Source: Saccoglossus kowalevskii (Eukaryota; Hemichordata; Enteropneusta; Harrimaniidae). From it: DNA of 64,000 nt. Below are positions 35,762-49,005 of the stretch, in pieces; positions within the stretch are counted from its first letter, which is position 1; every line of letters begins with the position of its first letter. Location of the stretch: the NCBI RefSeq assembly GCF_000003605.2, contig NW_003133315.1:62001-126000 (forward strand), given 5' to 3'. The position numbers and the translations under genes were made by a program. Below the pieces are notes generated by a model. That model was not told the DNA's origin and searched no databases. It saw only the letters and a list, made by a program, of their open reading frames with translations.

Positions 35762-36699
35762 CTAAGTCATCGTCATGACACCCCCGCAGTTAAATTTCGA
35801 AAACAATAAGTAAATGTATCGAGAATGCCTCATAAATAAGCAGATTATCACAACAGCCAACCGAAAATTCGACACCAAACTGCTTACAAAGTTGTGAAAA
35901 GCGATTGCAAAGTTGCTTGTTTCAATCGGTATTGTTACCTGAGATATCATATTAACAATTACCATAGTTAAAAGTTCGAAAATGTGTATAAATATTTCGT
36001 GAATTGCTGTTAAATTACCGTAGTGTTACTCCGAGTAAGTAGAGGTCATAGGTCAAATATGGAAGGTACTTTGTGCCAGCGATAACGATTTTAAAACATT
36101 TAAAAACATAAAATACCCGCCAATTTGGCTTAACTTTAAATAATTCATGCAGCTCTATGTTTAGATGACCGCCAAAAGTTGAAAGTAAAGCGCGATCGGG
36201 CGTGGTTAGTACTTGCATGGGAGACTCCCTGAGTAAATGAGCCATTGATTTTTCTTTCATCACACTCACACACATAGTAAAGATATAAGGCAACGCTCCT
36301 GCATCCTTCCTTACTGTGATGGCAATTATTTATAGTGGACTTTTTGTAACTATTTTAATTAAGGAAAAGTTTTCAAATTCCTTCTAATTTTCTAGAACAA
36401 GTTGTAGATGCTGTCGGTACGTAGTAGGTTTTAAGATGTTAACACACCGTGTACAGTTGTTCAAAGTGATTGCAAAGTTATGGAAAGTTATTGCAAAGTT
36501 CGTTGATGTATTGGTATGTATGACCTAAGTTGTTGGCATATAGAAACGCGCAGTGGTAAAGTCGAACAATTTAATAAAAGCCAGTTCAAAGCAGCATATA
36601 GATGTTTACATGAACTCACTGTAAAATGTTAGAAAACAGCATGCAATGTTCAAGTAAAAAAGCGAAGGAAATTTTGGCGGAGTTGCTTGTATATTAAAC
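35762..36699 (+). repeat. monomer 39, class I, short, 938 bp
   Basis: It is nearly identical to unit 7 but without the base-run losses seen at the end of that unit. Confidence 0.97.
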
Positions 36700-37635
36700 C
36701 TAAGTCATCGTCATGACACCCCCGCAGTTAAATTTCGAAAACAATAAGTAAATGTATCGAGAATGCCTCATAAATAAGCAGATTATCACAACAGCCAACC
36801 GAAAATTCGACAACAAACTGCTTACAAAGTTGTGAAAAGCGATTGCAAAGTGGCTTGTTTCAATCGGTATTGTTACCTGAGATATCATATTAACAATTAC
36901 CATAGTTAGAAGTTCGAAAATGTGTATAAATATTTCGTGAATTTCTGTTAAATTACCGTAGTGTTACTCCGAGTAAGTAGAGGTCATAGGTCAAATATGG
37001 AAGGTACTTTGTGCCAGCGATAACGATTTTAAAACATTTAAAAACATAAAATACCCGCCAATTTGGCTTAACTTTAAATAATTCATGCAGCTGTATGTTT
37101 AGATGACTGCCAAAAGTTGAAAGTAAAGCGCAATCGGGCGTGGTTAGTACTTGCATGGGAGACTCCCTGAGTAAATGAGCCATTGATTTTCTTTCATCAC
37201 ACTCACACACATAGTAAAGATATAAAGCAAAGCTCTTGCATCCTTCCTTACTGTGATGGCAGTTATTATAGTGGAAAATCGTGGACTTTTTGTAACTATT
37301 TTAATTAAGGAAAAGTTTTCAAATTCCTTCCAATTTTCTAGAACAAGTTGTAGATGCTGACGGTACGTAGTAGGTTTTAAGATGTTAACACACCGTGTAA
37401 AGTTGTTCAAAGTGATTGCAAAGTTATTGCAAAGTTCGTTGATGTATTGGTATGTATGACCTAAGTTGTTGGCATATAGAAACGCGCAGTGGTAAAGTCG
37501 AACAATTTAATAAAAGCCAGTTCAAAGCAGCATATAGATGTTTACATGAACTGACTGTAAAATGTTAGAAAACAGCATGCAATGTTCAAGGGAAAAAGCG
37601 AAGGAAATGTTGGCGGAATTGCTTGTATATTAAAC
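36700..37635 (+). repeat. monomer 40, class I, long, 936 bp
   Basis: The first half matches unit 38 and the second half (from GATGACTGCC) matches unit 35, so it is mosaic. It lacks one AAAG repeat near 37420. Confidence 0.97.
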
Positions 37636-38578
37636 CTAAATTATTGTCATGACACCCCGCAGTTAAATTTCGAAAACAATAAGTAAATATATCGAGAATG
37701 CCTCATAAATAAGCAGATTATCACAACAGCCAACCGAAAATTCGACAACAAACTGCTTACAAAGTTGTGAAAAGCGATTGCAAAGTTGCTTGTTTCAATC
37801 GGTATTGTTACCTGAGATATCATATTAACAATTACCATAGTTAAAAGTTCGAAAATGTGTATAAATATTTCGTGAATTGCTGTAAAATTACCGTAGTGTT
37901 ACTCCAAGTAAGTAGAGGTCATAGGTCAAATATAAAAGGTACTTTGTGCCAGCGATAATGATGTTAAAACATTTAAAAACATGAAATACCCGCCAATTCG
38001 GATTAACTTTAAATAATTCATGCAGCTGTGTGTTTAGGTGAACGCCAAATGTTTAAAGTAAAGCGCGATCGGGCGTGGTTAGTACTTGCATGGGAGACTC
38101 CCTGAGTAAATGAGCCATTGATTTTTCTTTCATCACACTCACACACATAGTAAAGATATAAGGCAACGCTCCTGCATCCTTTCCTTACTGTGATAGCAAT
38201 TATTTATAGTGGACTTTTTGTAACTATTTTAATTAAGGAAAAGTTTTCAAATTTCTTTCTAATTTTTCTAGAACAAGTTGTAGAAGCTGTCGACACGTAA
38301 TAGGGTTTAAGATGTAACACACGTGTAAAGTTGTTCGAAGTGATTGCAAAGTTATGCAAAGTTATTGCAAAGTTCGTTGATGTATTGGTATGTATGACAT
38401 AAGTTGTTGGCATATAGAAACGCGCAGTGGTAAAGTCGAACAATTTAATAAAAGCTAGTTGAAAGCAGCATATAGATGTTTACATGAACTGACTGTAAAA
38501 TGTAATGTTAGAAAACAGCATGCAATGTTCAAGGGAAAAAGCGAAGGAAATGTTGGCGAAGTTGCTTGTATATTAAAC
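37636..38578 (+). repeat. monomer 41, class II, short, 943 bp
   Basis: Mixed one-base gains and losses are scattered at 38179-38328, and a 5-bp duplication (ATGTA-ATGTTAG) lies near 38500. Confidence 0.97.
38179..38328 (+). other. cluster of one-base gains and losses (unit 41)
   Basis: T runs are lengthened by one at 38179-38275, and bases are lost at 38305-38325. Mixed gains and losses set this apart from the pure-loss clusters. Confidence 0.55.
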
Positions 38579-39522
38579 CTAAGTCATTGTCATGACACCC
38601 CCGCAGTTAAATTTCGAAAACAATAAGTAAATGTATCGAGAATGCCTCATAAATAAGCAGATTATCACAACAGCCAACCGAAAATTCGACAACAAACTGC
38701 TTACAAAGTTGTGAAAAGCGCTTGCAAAGTTGCTTGTTTCAATCGATATTGTTACCTGAGATATCATATTAACAGTTACCATAGTTAAATGTTCGAAAAT
38801 GTGTATAAATATTTCGTGAATTGCTGTAAAATTACCGTAGTATTACTCCAAGTACGTAGAGATCATAGGTCAAATATAAAAGGTACTTTGTGCCAGCGAT
38901 AACGATTTTAAAACATTCAAAAACATGAAATACCCGCAAATTCGACTTAACTTTAAATAATTCATGCAGCTGTGTGTTTAGGTGACCGCCAAATGTTAAA
39001 GTAAAGCGCGATCGGGCGTGATTAGTATTTGCATGGGAGACTCCTTGAGTAAATGAGCCATTGATTCTTTTTTTCATCACACTCACACATATAGTAAAGA
39101 TATAAGGCAACGCTCCAGCATTCTTCCTTACTGTGATGGAAATTTTTTATAGTAGAAAATCGTGGAATTTTTCTAACTATTTTAATTAAGGAAAAGTTTT
39201 CAAATTCCTTCTAATTTTCTAGAACAAGTTGTAGATGCTGTCGGCATGTAGTAGGTTTTAAGCTGTTAAAACACCGTGTTGAGTTGTTCAAAGTGATTGC
39301 AAAGTTGTGCAAAGTTATTGCAAAGTTGGTAGATGTATTGGTATGTATGACCTAAGTTGTTGAAATATAGAAACGCGCAGTGGTAAAGTCGACAAATTTA
39401 ATAAAAGCCAGTTGAAAGCAGCCTATAGATGTTTACATGAACTGACTTTATAATGTTCGAAAACAGCATGCAGTGTTGGAAAAAGCGAAGGAAATGTTGG
39501 CGGAGTTGCTTGTATATTTAAC
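38579..39522 (+). repeat. monomer 42, divergent type X, long, 944 bp
   Basis: Type X markers are AACAGTTACC, GTAGTATTACTCC, AAGTACGTAG, ACATTCAAAAAC, ATAGTAGAAAATCG and TTTTAAGCTG. Shared with units 45 and 51. Confidence 0.96.
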
Positions 39523-40459
39523 CTAAGTCATTGTCATGACACCCCCTCTGTTAAACTCGAAACAATTAGTAAATGTATCGAGAATGCCTCATAAATAAGC
39601 AGATTATCACAACAGCCAACCGAAAATTCGACAACAAACTGCTTACAAAGTTGTGAAAAGCGATTGCAAAATGGTTTGTTTCAATCGGGATTGTTACCAG
39701 ATATATCATATTAACAACTACCATAGTTAAAAGTTCGAACATGTGAATAAATATTTCGTGAATTGCTGTTAAATTACCGTAGTGTTACTCCGAGTAAGTA
39801 GAGGTGATAGGTCAAATATGGAAGGTACTTTGTGCCAGCGATAATGATGTTAAAACATTTAAAAACATGAAATACCCGCCAATTCGGTTTAACTCTAAAT
39901 AATTCATGCAGCTGTGTGTTTAGGTGAACGCCAAATGTTTAAAGTAAAGCGCGATCGGGCGTGGTTAGTACTTGCATGGGAGACTCCCTGAGTAAATGAG
40001 CCATTGATTTTTCTTTCATCACACTCACACACATAGTAAAGATATAAGGCAACACTCCAGCATCCTTCCTTACTGTGATGGCAATTATTTATAGTGGAAT
40101 TTTTGTAACTATTTTAATTAAGAAAAAATTTTCAAATTCCTTCTAATTTTCTAGAACGAGTTGTAGAAGCTGTCGACACGTAGTAGGTTTTAAGATGTTA
40201 ACACACCGTGTAGAGTTGTTCAAAGTGATTGCAAAGTTATGCAAAGTTATTGCAAAGTTCGTTGATGTATTAGTATGTATGACCTAAGTTGTTGGCATAT
40301 AGAAACGCGCAGTGGTAAAGTCGAACAATTTAATAAAAGCCAGTTGAAAGCAGCATATAGATGTTTACATGAACTGACTGTAAAATGTTAGAAAACAGCA
40401 TGCAATGTTCAAGTAAAAAAGCGAAAGGAAATTTTGGCGGAGTTGCTTGTATATTAAAC
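39523..40459 (+). repeat. monomer 43, divergent type Y, class II, short, 937 bp
   Basis: Type Y markers are ACCAGATATATC and GAACATGTGAATAAAT, which removes the plus-strand TATA octamer. Followed by class II and the GTCGACACG variant. Confidence 0.96.
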
Positions 40460-41397
40460 CTAAGTCATTGTCATGACACCCCCGCAGTTAAATTTCGAAA
40501 ACAATAAGTAAATGTGTCGAGAATGCCTTATAAATAAGCATATTATCCCAACAGCCAACCGAAAATCCAACAACAAACTGCTTACAAAGTTGTGAAAAGC
40601 GATTGCAAAGTTGCTTGTTTCAATCGGTATTGTTACCTGAGATATCATATTAACAATTACCTTAGTTACAAGTTCGAAAATGTGTATAAATATTTCGTGA
40701 ATTGCTGTAAAATTACCGTAGTGTTACTCCGAGTAAGTAGAGGTCATAGGTCAAATATGGAAAGTACTTTGTGCCAGCGATAACGATTTTAAAACATTTA
40801 AAAACATGAAATACCCGCCAATTCGGCTTAACATTAAATAATTCATGCAGCTGTATGTTTAGGTGACAGCCAAATCTTGAAAGTAAAGCGCGATCGAGCG
40901 TGGTTAGTACTTGCATGGGAGACTCCCTGAGTACATGAGCCATTGATTTTTCTTTCATCACACTCACACACATAGTAAAGATATAAGGCAACGCTCCTGC
41001 ATCCTTCCTAACTGTGATGGCAATTATTTATAGTGGAATTTTTGTAAGTATTTTCATTAAGGAAAAATTTTCCAATTCCTTCTAATTTTCTAGAACAAGT
41101 TGTAGAAGCTGTCGACACGTAGTAGGTATTAAAATGTTAACACACCGTGTAAAGTTGTTCAAAGTGATTGCAAAGTTATGCAAAGTTATTGCAAAGTTCG
41201 TTGATGTATTGGTATGTATGACCTAAGTTGTTGGCATATAGAAACGCGAAGTGGTAAAGTCGAACAATTTAATAAAAGCCAGTTCAAAGCAGCATATAGA
41301 AGTTTACATGAACTGACTGTAAAATGTTAGAAAACAGCATGCAATGTTCAAGGGAAAAAGCGAAGGAAATGTTGGCGGAGTTGCTTGTATATTAAAC
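40460..41397 (+). repeat. monomer 44, intermediate class, short, 938 bp
   Basis: It combines class I CGATTTTAAAAC and TTGAAAG with class II-like ACATGAAATACC and AATTCGG. The GTCGACACG variant follows. Confidence 0.96.
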
Positions 41398-42323
41398 CTA
41401 AGTCATTGTCATGACACCCCCGCAGTTAAATTTCGAAAACAATAGGTAAATGTATCGAGAATGCCTCATAAATAAGCAGATTATCACAACAGCCAACCGA
41501 AAATTTGACAACAAACTGCTTACAAAGTTGTGAAAAGAGATTGCAAAGTTGCTTGTTTCAATCGGTATTGTAACCTGAGATATCATATTAACAGTTACCA
41601 TAGTTAAAAGTTCGAAAATGTGTATAAATATTTCGTGAATTGCTGTAAAATTACCGTAGTATTGCTCCAAGTACGTAGAGGTCATAGGTCAAATATAAAA
41701 GGTACTTTGTGCCAGCGATAACGATTTTAAAACATTCAAAAACATGAAATACCCGCAAATTCAACTTAACTTTAAATAATTCATGCAGCTGTGTGTTTAG
41801 GTGACCGCCAAATGTTAAAGTAAAGCGCGATCGGGCGTGATTAGTATTTGCATGGGAGACTCCTTGAGTAAATGAGCCATTGATTCTTTTTTTCATCACA
41901 CTCACACATATAGTAAAGATATAAGGCAACGCTCCAGCATTCTTCCTTACTGTGATGGAAATTTTTTATAGTAGAAAATCGTGGAATTTTTCTAACTATT
42001 TTAATTAAGGAAAAGTTTTCAAATTCCTTCTAATTTTCTAGAACAAGTTGTAGATGCTGTCGGCATGTAGTAGGTTTTAAGCTGTTAACACACCGTGTTG
42101 AGTTGTTCAAAGTGATTGCAAAGTTGGTAGATGTATTGGTATGTATGACCTAAGTTGTTGAAATATAGAAACGCGCAGTGGTAAAGTCGACAAATTTAAT
42201 AAAAGCCAGTTGAAAGCAGCATATAGATGTTTACATGAACTGACTGTAAAATGTTAGAAAACAGCATGCAATGTTCAAGTAAAAAAGCGAAGGAAATTTT
42301 GGCGGAGTTGCTTGTATATTAAC
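41398..42323 (+). repeat. monomer 45, divergent type X, long, 926 bp
   Basis: It is type X, three units after unit 42, and lacks two AAAG repeats (about 21 bp) near 42118. Confidence 0.96.
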
Positions 42324-43270
42324 CTAAGTCATCGTCATGACACCCCCGCAGTAAATTTCGAAAACAATAAGTAAATGTATCGAGAATGCCTCATAAATAA
42401 GCAGATTATCACTACAGCCAACCGAAAATTCGACAACAAACTGCTTACAAAGTTGTGAAAAGCGATTGCAAAGTGGCTTGTTTCAATCGGGATTGTTACC
42501 AGATATATCATATTAACAAGTACCATAGTTAAAAGTTCGAACATGTGAATAAATATTTCGTGAATTGCTGTTAAATTACCGTAGTGTTACTCCGAGTAAG
42601 TAGAGGTCATAGGTCAAATATGGAAGGTACTTTGTGCCAGCGATAATGATTTTAAAACACTTAAAAACATGAAATACCCGCCAATTCGGCTTAACTTTAA
42701 ATAATTCATGCAGCTGTGTGTTTAGGTGAACGCCAAATGTTTAAAGTAAAGCGCGATAGGGCGTGGTTAGTACTTGCATGGGAGACTCCCTGAGTAAATG
42801 AGCCATTGATTTTTCTTTCATCACAGTCACACACATAGTAAAGATATAAGGCAACGCTCCAGCATTCTTCCTTACTGTGATGGCAATTATTTATAGTGGA
42901 AAATCGTTGACTTTTTGTAACTATTTTAATTAAGGAAAAGTTTTCAAATTCCTTCTAATTTTCTAGAACAAGTTGTATATGCTGTCGGTACGTAGTAGGT
43001 TTTAAGATGTTAACACACCGTGTAAAGTTGTTCAAAGTGATTGCAAAGTTATGCAAAGTTATTGCAAAGTTCGTTGATGTATTGGTATGTATGACCAAAG
43101 TTGTTGGCATATAGAAACGCGCAGGGGTAAAGTCCAACAATTTAATAAAAGCCAGTTCAAAGCAGCATATAGATGTTTACATGAACTCACTGTAAAGTGT
43201 TAGAAAACAGCATGCAATGTTCAAGTAAAAAAGCGAAGGAAATTTTGGCGGAGTTGCTTGTATATTAAAC
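42324..43270 (+). repeat. monomer 46, divergent type Y, class II, long, 947 bp
   Basis: It is type Y immediately after type X, as at units 42-43 and 51-52. One base is missing in each of ATTAACC and GCAGTAAATT near the anchor. Confidence 0.96.
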
Positions 43271-44208
43271 CTAAGTCATCGTCATGACACCCCCGCAGTT
43301 AAATTTCGAAAACAATAAGTAAATGTATCGAGAATGCCTCATAAATAAGCAGATTATCACAACAGCCAACCGAAAATTCGACAACAAACTGCTTACAAAG
43401 TTGTAAAAAGCGATTGCAAAGTTGCTTGTTTCAATCGGTATTGTTACCTGAGATATCATATTAAGAATTACCATAGTTAAAAGTTCGAAAATGTGTATAA
43501 ATATTTCGTGAATTGCTGTTAAATTACCGTAGTGTTACTCCGAGTAAGTAGAGGTCATAGGTTAAATATGGAAGGTACTTTGTGCCAGCGATAACGATTT
43601 TAAAACATTTAAAAACATGAAATACCCGCCCATTTGGCTTAACTTTAAATAATTCATGCAGCTGTATGTTTAGATGACCGCCAAAAGTTGAAAGTAAAGC
43701 GCGATCGGGCGTGGTTAGTACTTGCATGGGATACTCCCTGAGTAAATGAGCAATTGATTTTTCTTTCATCACACTCACACACATAGTAAAGATATAAGGC
43801 AACGCTCCTGCATCCTTCCTTACTGTGATGGCAATTATTTATAGTGGAATTTTTGTAACTATTTTAATTAAGGAAACATTTTCAAATTTCTTCTAATTTT
43901 CTAGAACAAATTGTAGAAGCTGTCGACACGTAGTAGGTTTTAAGATGTTAACACACCGTGTAAAGTTGTTCAAAGTGATTGCAAAGTTATGCAAAGTTAT
44001 TGCAAAGTTCGTTGATGTATTGGTATGTATGACCTAAGTTGTTGGCATATAGAAACGTGCAGTGGTAAAGTCGAACAATTTAATAAAAGCCAGTTCAAAG
44101 CAGCATATAGATGTTTACATGAACTGACTGTAAAATGTCAGAAAACAGAATGCAATGTTCAAGGGAAAAAGCGAAGGAAATGTTGGCGGAGTTGCATGTA
44201 TATTAAAC
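43271..44208 (+). repeat. monomer 47, class I, short, 938 bp
   Basis: It has TTGTAAAAAGCG and ATTAAGAATT as in units 49 and 56. The GTCGACACG variant is present. A TGTCAG change opens a 66-codon plus-strand frame at 44025-44225. Confidence 0.96.
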
Positions 44209-45155
44209 CTAAGTCATTGTCATGACACCCCGCAGTTAAATTTCGAAAACAATAAGTAAATATATCGAGAATGCCTCATAAATAAGCAGATTATCACAAC
44301 AGCCAACCGAAAATTCGACAACAAACTGCTTACAAAGTTGTGAAAAGCGATTGCAAAGTTGCTTGTTTCAATCGGTATTGTTACCTGAGATATCATATTA
44401 ACAATTACCATAGTTAAAAGTTCGAAAATGTGTATAAATATTTCGTGAATTGCTGTAAAATTACCGTAGTGTTACTCCAAGTAAGTAGAGGTCATAGGTC
44501 AAATATCGAAGGTACTTTGTGCCAGCGATAATGATGTTAAAACATTTAAAAACATGAAATACCCGCCAATTCGGATTAACATTAAATAATTCATGCAGCT
44601 GTGTGTTTAGGTGAACGCCAAATGTTTAAAGTAAAGCGCGATCGGGCGTGGTTAGTACTTGCATGGGAGACTCCCTGAGTAAATGAGCCATTGATTTTTC
44701 TTTCATCACACTCACACACATAGTAAAGATATAAGGCAACGCTCCCGCATCCTTCCTTACTGTGATGGCAGTTATTTATAGTGGAAAATCGTGGACTTTT
44801 TGTAACTATTTTAATTAAGGAAAAGTTTTCAAATTCCTTCTAATTTCCTAGAACAAGTTGTAGATGCTGACGGTACGTAGTAGGTTTTAAGATGTTAACA
44901 CACCGTGTAAAGTTGTTCAAAGTGATTGCAAAGTTATGCAAAGTTATTGCAAAGTTCGTTGATGTATTGGTATGTATGACCTAAGTTGTTGGCATATAGA
45001 AACGCGCAGTGGTAAAGTCGAACAATTTAATAAAAGCCAGTTCAAAGCAGCATATAGATGTTTACATGAACTCACTGTAAAATGTTAGAAAACAGCATGC
45101 AATGTTCAAGTAAAAAAGCGAAGGAAAATTTGGCGGAGTTGCTTGTATATTAAAC
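44209..45155 (+). repeat. monomer 48, class II, long, 947 bp
   Basis: It has the full class II haplotype and a GCTCCCGCATCC change near 44740. Confidence 0.97.
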
Positions 45156-46091
45156 CTAAGTCATCGTCATGACACCCCCGCAGTTAAATTTCGAAAACAA
45201 TAAGTAAATGTATCGAGAATGCCTCATAAATAAGCAGATTATCACAACAGCCAACCGAAAATTCGACAACAAACTGCTTACAAAGTTGTAAAAAGCGATT
45301 GCAAAGTTGCTTGTTTCAATCGGTATTGTTACCTGAGATATCATATTAAGAATTACCATAGTTAAAAGTTTGAAAATGTGTATAAATATTTCGTGAATTG
45401 CTGTTAAATCACCGTAGTGTTACTCCGAGTAAGTAGAGGTCATCGGTCAAATATGGAAGGTACTTTGTGCCAGCGATAACGATTTTAAAACATTTAAAAA
45501 CATAAAATACCCGCCAATTTGGCTTAACTTTAAATAATTCATGCAGCTCTATGTTTAGATGACCGCCAAAAGTTGAAAGTAAAGCGCGATCGGGCGTGGT
45601 TAGTACTTGCATGGGAGACTCCCTGAGTAAATGAGCCATTGATTTTTCTTTCATCACACTCACACACATAGTAAAGATATAAGGCAACGCTCCTGCATCC
45701 TTCCTTACTGTGATGGCAATTATTTATAGTGGAATTTTTGTAACTATTTTAATTAAGGAAAAATTTTCAAATTCCTTCTAATTTTCTAGAACAAGTTGTA
45801 TAAGCTGTCGACACGTAGTAGTTTTAAGATGTTAACATACCGTGTAATATTGTTCAAAGTGATTGCAAAGTTATGCAAAGTTATTGCAAAGTTCGTTGAT
45901 GTATTGGTATGTATGACCTAAGTTGTTGGCATATAGAAACGCGCAGTGGTAAAGTCGAACAATTTATAAAAGCCAGTTCAAAGCAGCATATAGATGTTTA
46001 CATGAACTGACTGTAAAATGTTAGAAAACAGCATGCAATGTTCAAGGGAAAAAGCGAAGGAAATTTTGGCGGAGTTGCTTGTATATTAAAC
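45156..46091 (+). repeat. monomer 49, class I, short, 936 bp
   Basis: The front matches units 47 and 56. The second DR1 half-site is altered (CATCGGTCAA, also in unit 56). It carries the GTCGACACG variant. Confidence 0.96.
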
Positions 46092-47030
46092 CTAAGTCAT
46101 TGTCACGACACCCCCGCAGTTAAATTTCGAAAACAATAAGTAAATGTATCGAGAATGCCTCATAAATAAGCAGATTATCACTACAGCCAACCGAAAATTC
46201 GACAACAAACTGCTTACAAAGTTGTGAAAAGCGATTGCAAAGTGGCTTGTTTCAATCGGGATTGTTACCAGATATATCATATTAACAATTACCATAGTTA
46301 AAAATTTCGAACATGTGAATAAATATTTCGTGAATTGCTGTTAAATTACCGTAGTGTTACTCCGAGTAAGTAGAGGTCATAGGTCAAATATGGAAGGTAC
46401 TTTGTGCCAGCGATAACGATTTTAAAACATTTAAAAACATGAAATACTCGCCAATTCGGCTTAACTTTAAATAATTCATGCAGCTGTATGTTTAGGTCAC
46501 CGCCAAATGTTGAAAGTAAAGCGCGATCGGGCGTGTTTAGTACTTGCATGGGAGACTCCCTGAGTAAATGAGCCATTGATTTTTCTTTCATCACACTCAC
46601 ACACATAGTAAAGATATAAGGCAACGCTCCTGCATCCTTCCTTACTGTGATGGCAATTATTTATAGTGGACTTTTTGAAACTATTTTAATTAAGGAAAAG
46701 TTTTCAAATTCCTTCTAATTTTCTAGAACAAGTTGTAGATGCTGTCGGTACATAGTAGGTTTTAAGATGTTAACACACCGTGTAAAGTTGTTCAAAGTGA
46801 TTGCAAAGTTATGCAAAGTTATTGCAAAGTTCGTTGATGTATTGGTATGTATGACCTAAGTTGTTGGCATATAGAAACGCGCAGTGGTAAAGTCGAACAA
46901 TTTAATAAAAGCCAGTTCGAAGCAGCATATAGATGTTTACATGAACTGACTGTAAAATGTTAGAAAACAGCATGCAATGTTCAAGGGAAAAAGCGAAGGA
47001 AATGTTGGCGAAGTTGCTTGTATATTAAAC
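46092..47030 (+). repeat. monomer 50, divergent type Y, short, 939 bp
   Basis: It has a type Y front not preceded by a type X unit, and an intermediate class I-like middle (AATTCGGCTTAAC, CCAAATGTTGAAAG). Confidence 0.96.
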
Positions 47031-48059
47031 CTAAGTCATTGTCATGACACCCCCGCAGTTAAATTTCGAAAACAATAAGTAAATGTATCGAGAATGCCTC
47101 ATAAATAAGCAGATTAGCACAACAGCCAACCGAAAATTCGACAACAAACTGCTTACAAAGTTGTGAAAAGCGATTGCAAAGTTGCTTGTTTCAATCGATA
47201 TTGTTACCTGAGATATCATATTAACAGTTAGCATAGTTAAAAGTTCGAAAATGTGTATAAATATTTCGTGAATTGCTGTAAAATTACCGTAGTATTACTC
47301 CAAGTACGTAGAGATCATAGGTCAAATATAAAAGGTACTTTGTGCCAGCGATAACGATTTTAAAACATTCAAAAACATGAAATACCCGCCAATTCGACTT
47401 AACTTTAAATAATTCATGCAGCTGTGTGTTTAGGTGACCGCCAAATGTTAAAGTAAAGCGCGATCGGGAGTGGTTAGTATTTGCATGGGAGACTCCCTGA
47501 GTAAATGAGCCATTGATTTTTTTTTCATCACACTCACACACATAGTGAAGATATAAGGCAACGCTCCAGCATTCTTCCTTACTGAGTAAATGAGCCGTTG
47601 ATTTTTTTTTTCATCACACTCACACACATAGTAAAGATATAAGGCAACGCTCCAGCATTCTTCCTTACTGTGATGGCAATTATTTATAGTAGAAAATCGT
47701 GGAATTTTTCTAACTATTTTAATTAAGGAAAAGTTTTCAAATTCCTTCTAATTTTCTAGAACAAGTTGTAGATGCTGTTGGCATTTAGTAGGTTTTAAAC
47801 TATTAACACACCGTGTTGAGTTGTTCAAAGTGATTGCAAAGTTGTGCAAAGTTATTGCAAAGTTGGTAGATGTATTGGTATGTATGACCTAAGTTGTTGC
47901 AATATAGAAACGCGCAGTGGTAAAGTCGAAAAATTTAATAAAAGCCATTTGAAAGCAGCCTATAGATGTTTACATGAACTGACTTTAAAATGTTAGAAAA
48001 CAGCATGCAGTGTTGGAAAAAGCGAAGGAAATGTTGGCGGAGTTGCTTGTATATTTAAC
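47031..48059 (+). repeat. monomer 51, divergent type X, 1029 bp
   Basis: It is the longest unit in the window because of an internal 85-bp tandem duplication at 47497-47666. It otherwise matches unit 42. Confidence 0.96.
47497..47666 (+). repeat. 85-bp internal tandem duplication in unit 51
   Basis: The segment beginning CTGAGTAAATGAGCC at 47497 is repeated from 47582. The junction shares only CTG. The copies differ at a few positions (CCATTG versus CCGTTG, GTGAAG versus GTAAAG, T-run length), so the event is not brand new. It accounts for nearly all of the extra length of this unit. Confidence 0.9.
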
Positions 48060-49005
48060 CTAAGTCATTGTCATGACACCCCCGCAGTTAAACTCGAAAC
48101 AATTAGTAAATGTATCGAGAATGCCTCATAAATAAGCAGATTATCACAACAGCCAACCGAAAATTCGACAACAAACTGCTGACAAAGTTGTGAAAATCGA
48201 TTGCAAAGTCGCTTGTTTCAATCGGGATTGTTACCAGATATATCATATTAACAAGTACTATAGTTAAAAGTTCGAACATGTGAATAAATATTTCGTGAAT
48301 TGCTGTTAAATTACCGTAGTGTTACTCCGAGTAAGTAGAGGTCATAGGTCAAATATGGAAGGTACTTTGTGCCAGCGATAACGATTTTAAAACATTTAAA
48401 AACATGAAATACCCGCCAATTCGGCTTAACTTTAAATAATTCATGCAGCTGTATGTTTAGGTGACCGCCAAATGTTGAAAGTAAAGCGCGATCGGGCGTG
48501 GTTAGTACTTGCATGGGAGACTCCCTCAGTAAATGAGCCATTGATTTTTCTTTTATCACACCCACAAACATAGTAAAGATATAAGGCAACGCTCCTGCAT
48601 CCTTCCTTACTGTGATGGCAATTATTTATAGTGGAAAATCGTGGACTTTTTGTAACTATTTTAATTAAGGAAAAGTTTTCAAATTCCTTCTAATTTTCTA
48701 GAACAAATTTTAGATGCTGTTGGCATGTAGTCGGTTTTAAGCTGTTAACACACCGTGTTGAGTTGTTGAAAGTGATTGCAAAGTTGTGCAAAGTTATTGC
48801 AAAGTTGGTAGATGTATTGGTATGTATGACCTAAGTTGTTGGAATATAGAAACGCGCAGTGGTAAAGTCGAAAAATTTAATAAAAGCCATTTGAAAGCAG
48901 CCTATAGATGTTTACATGAACTGACTGTAAAATGTTAGAAAACAGCATGCAATGTTCAAGGGAAAAAGCGAAGGAAATGTTGGCGGAGTTGCTTGTATAT
49001 TAAAC
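48060..49005 (+). repeat. monomer 52, divergent type Y, long, 946 bp
   Basis: It has a type Y front, an intermediate middle, and a type X-like tail (GGCATGTAG, TTTTAAGCTG). Like unit 43 it is preceded by the short GCAGTGTTGGAAAAAGCG tail. Confidence 0.96.
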
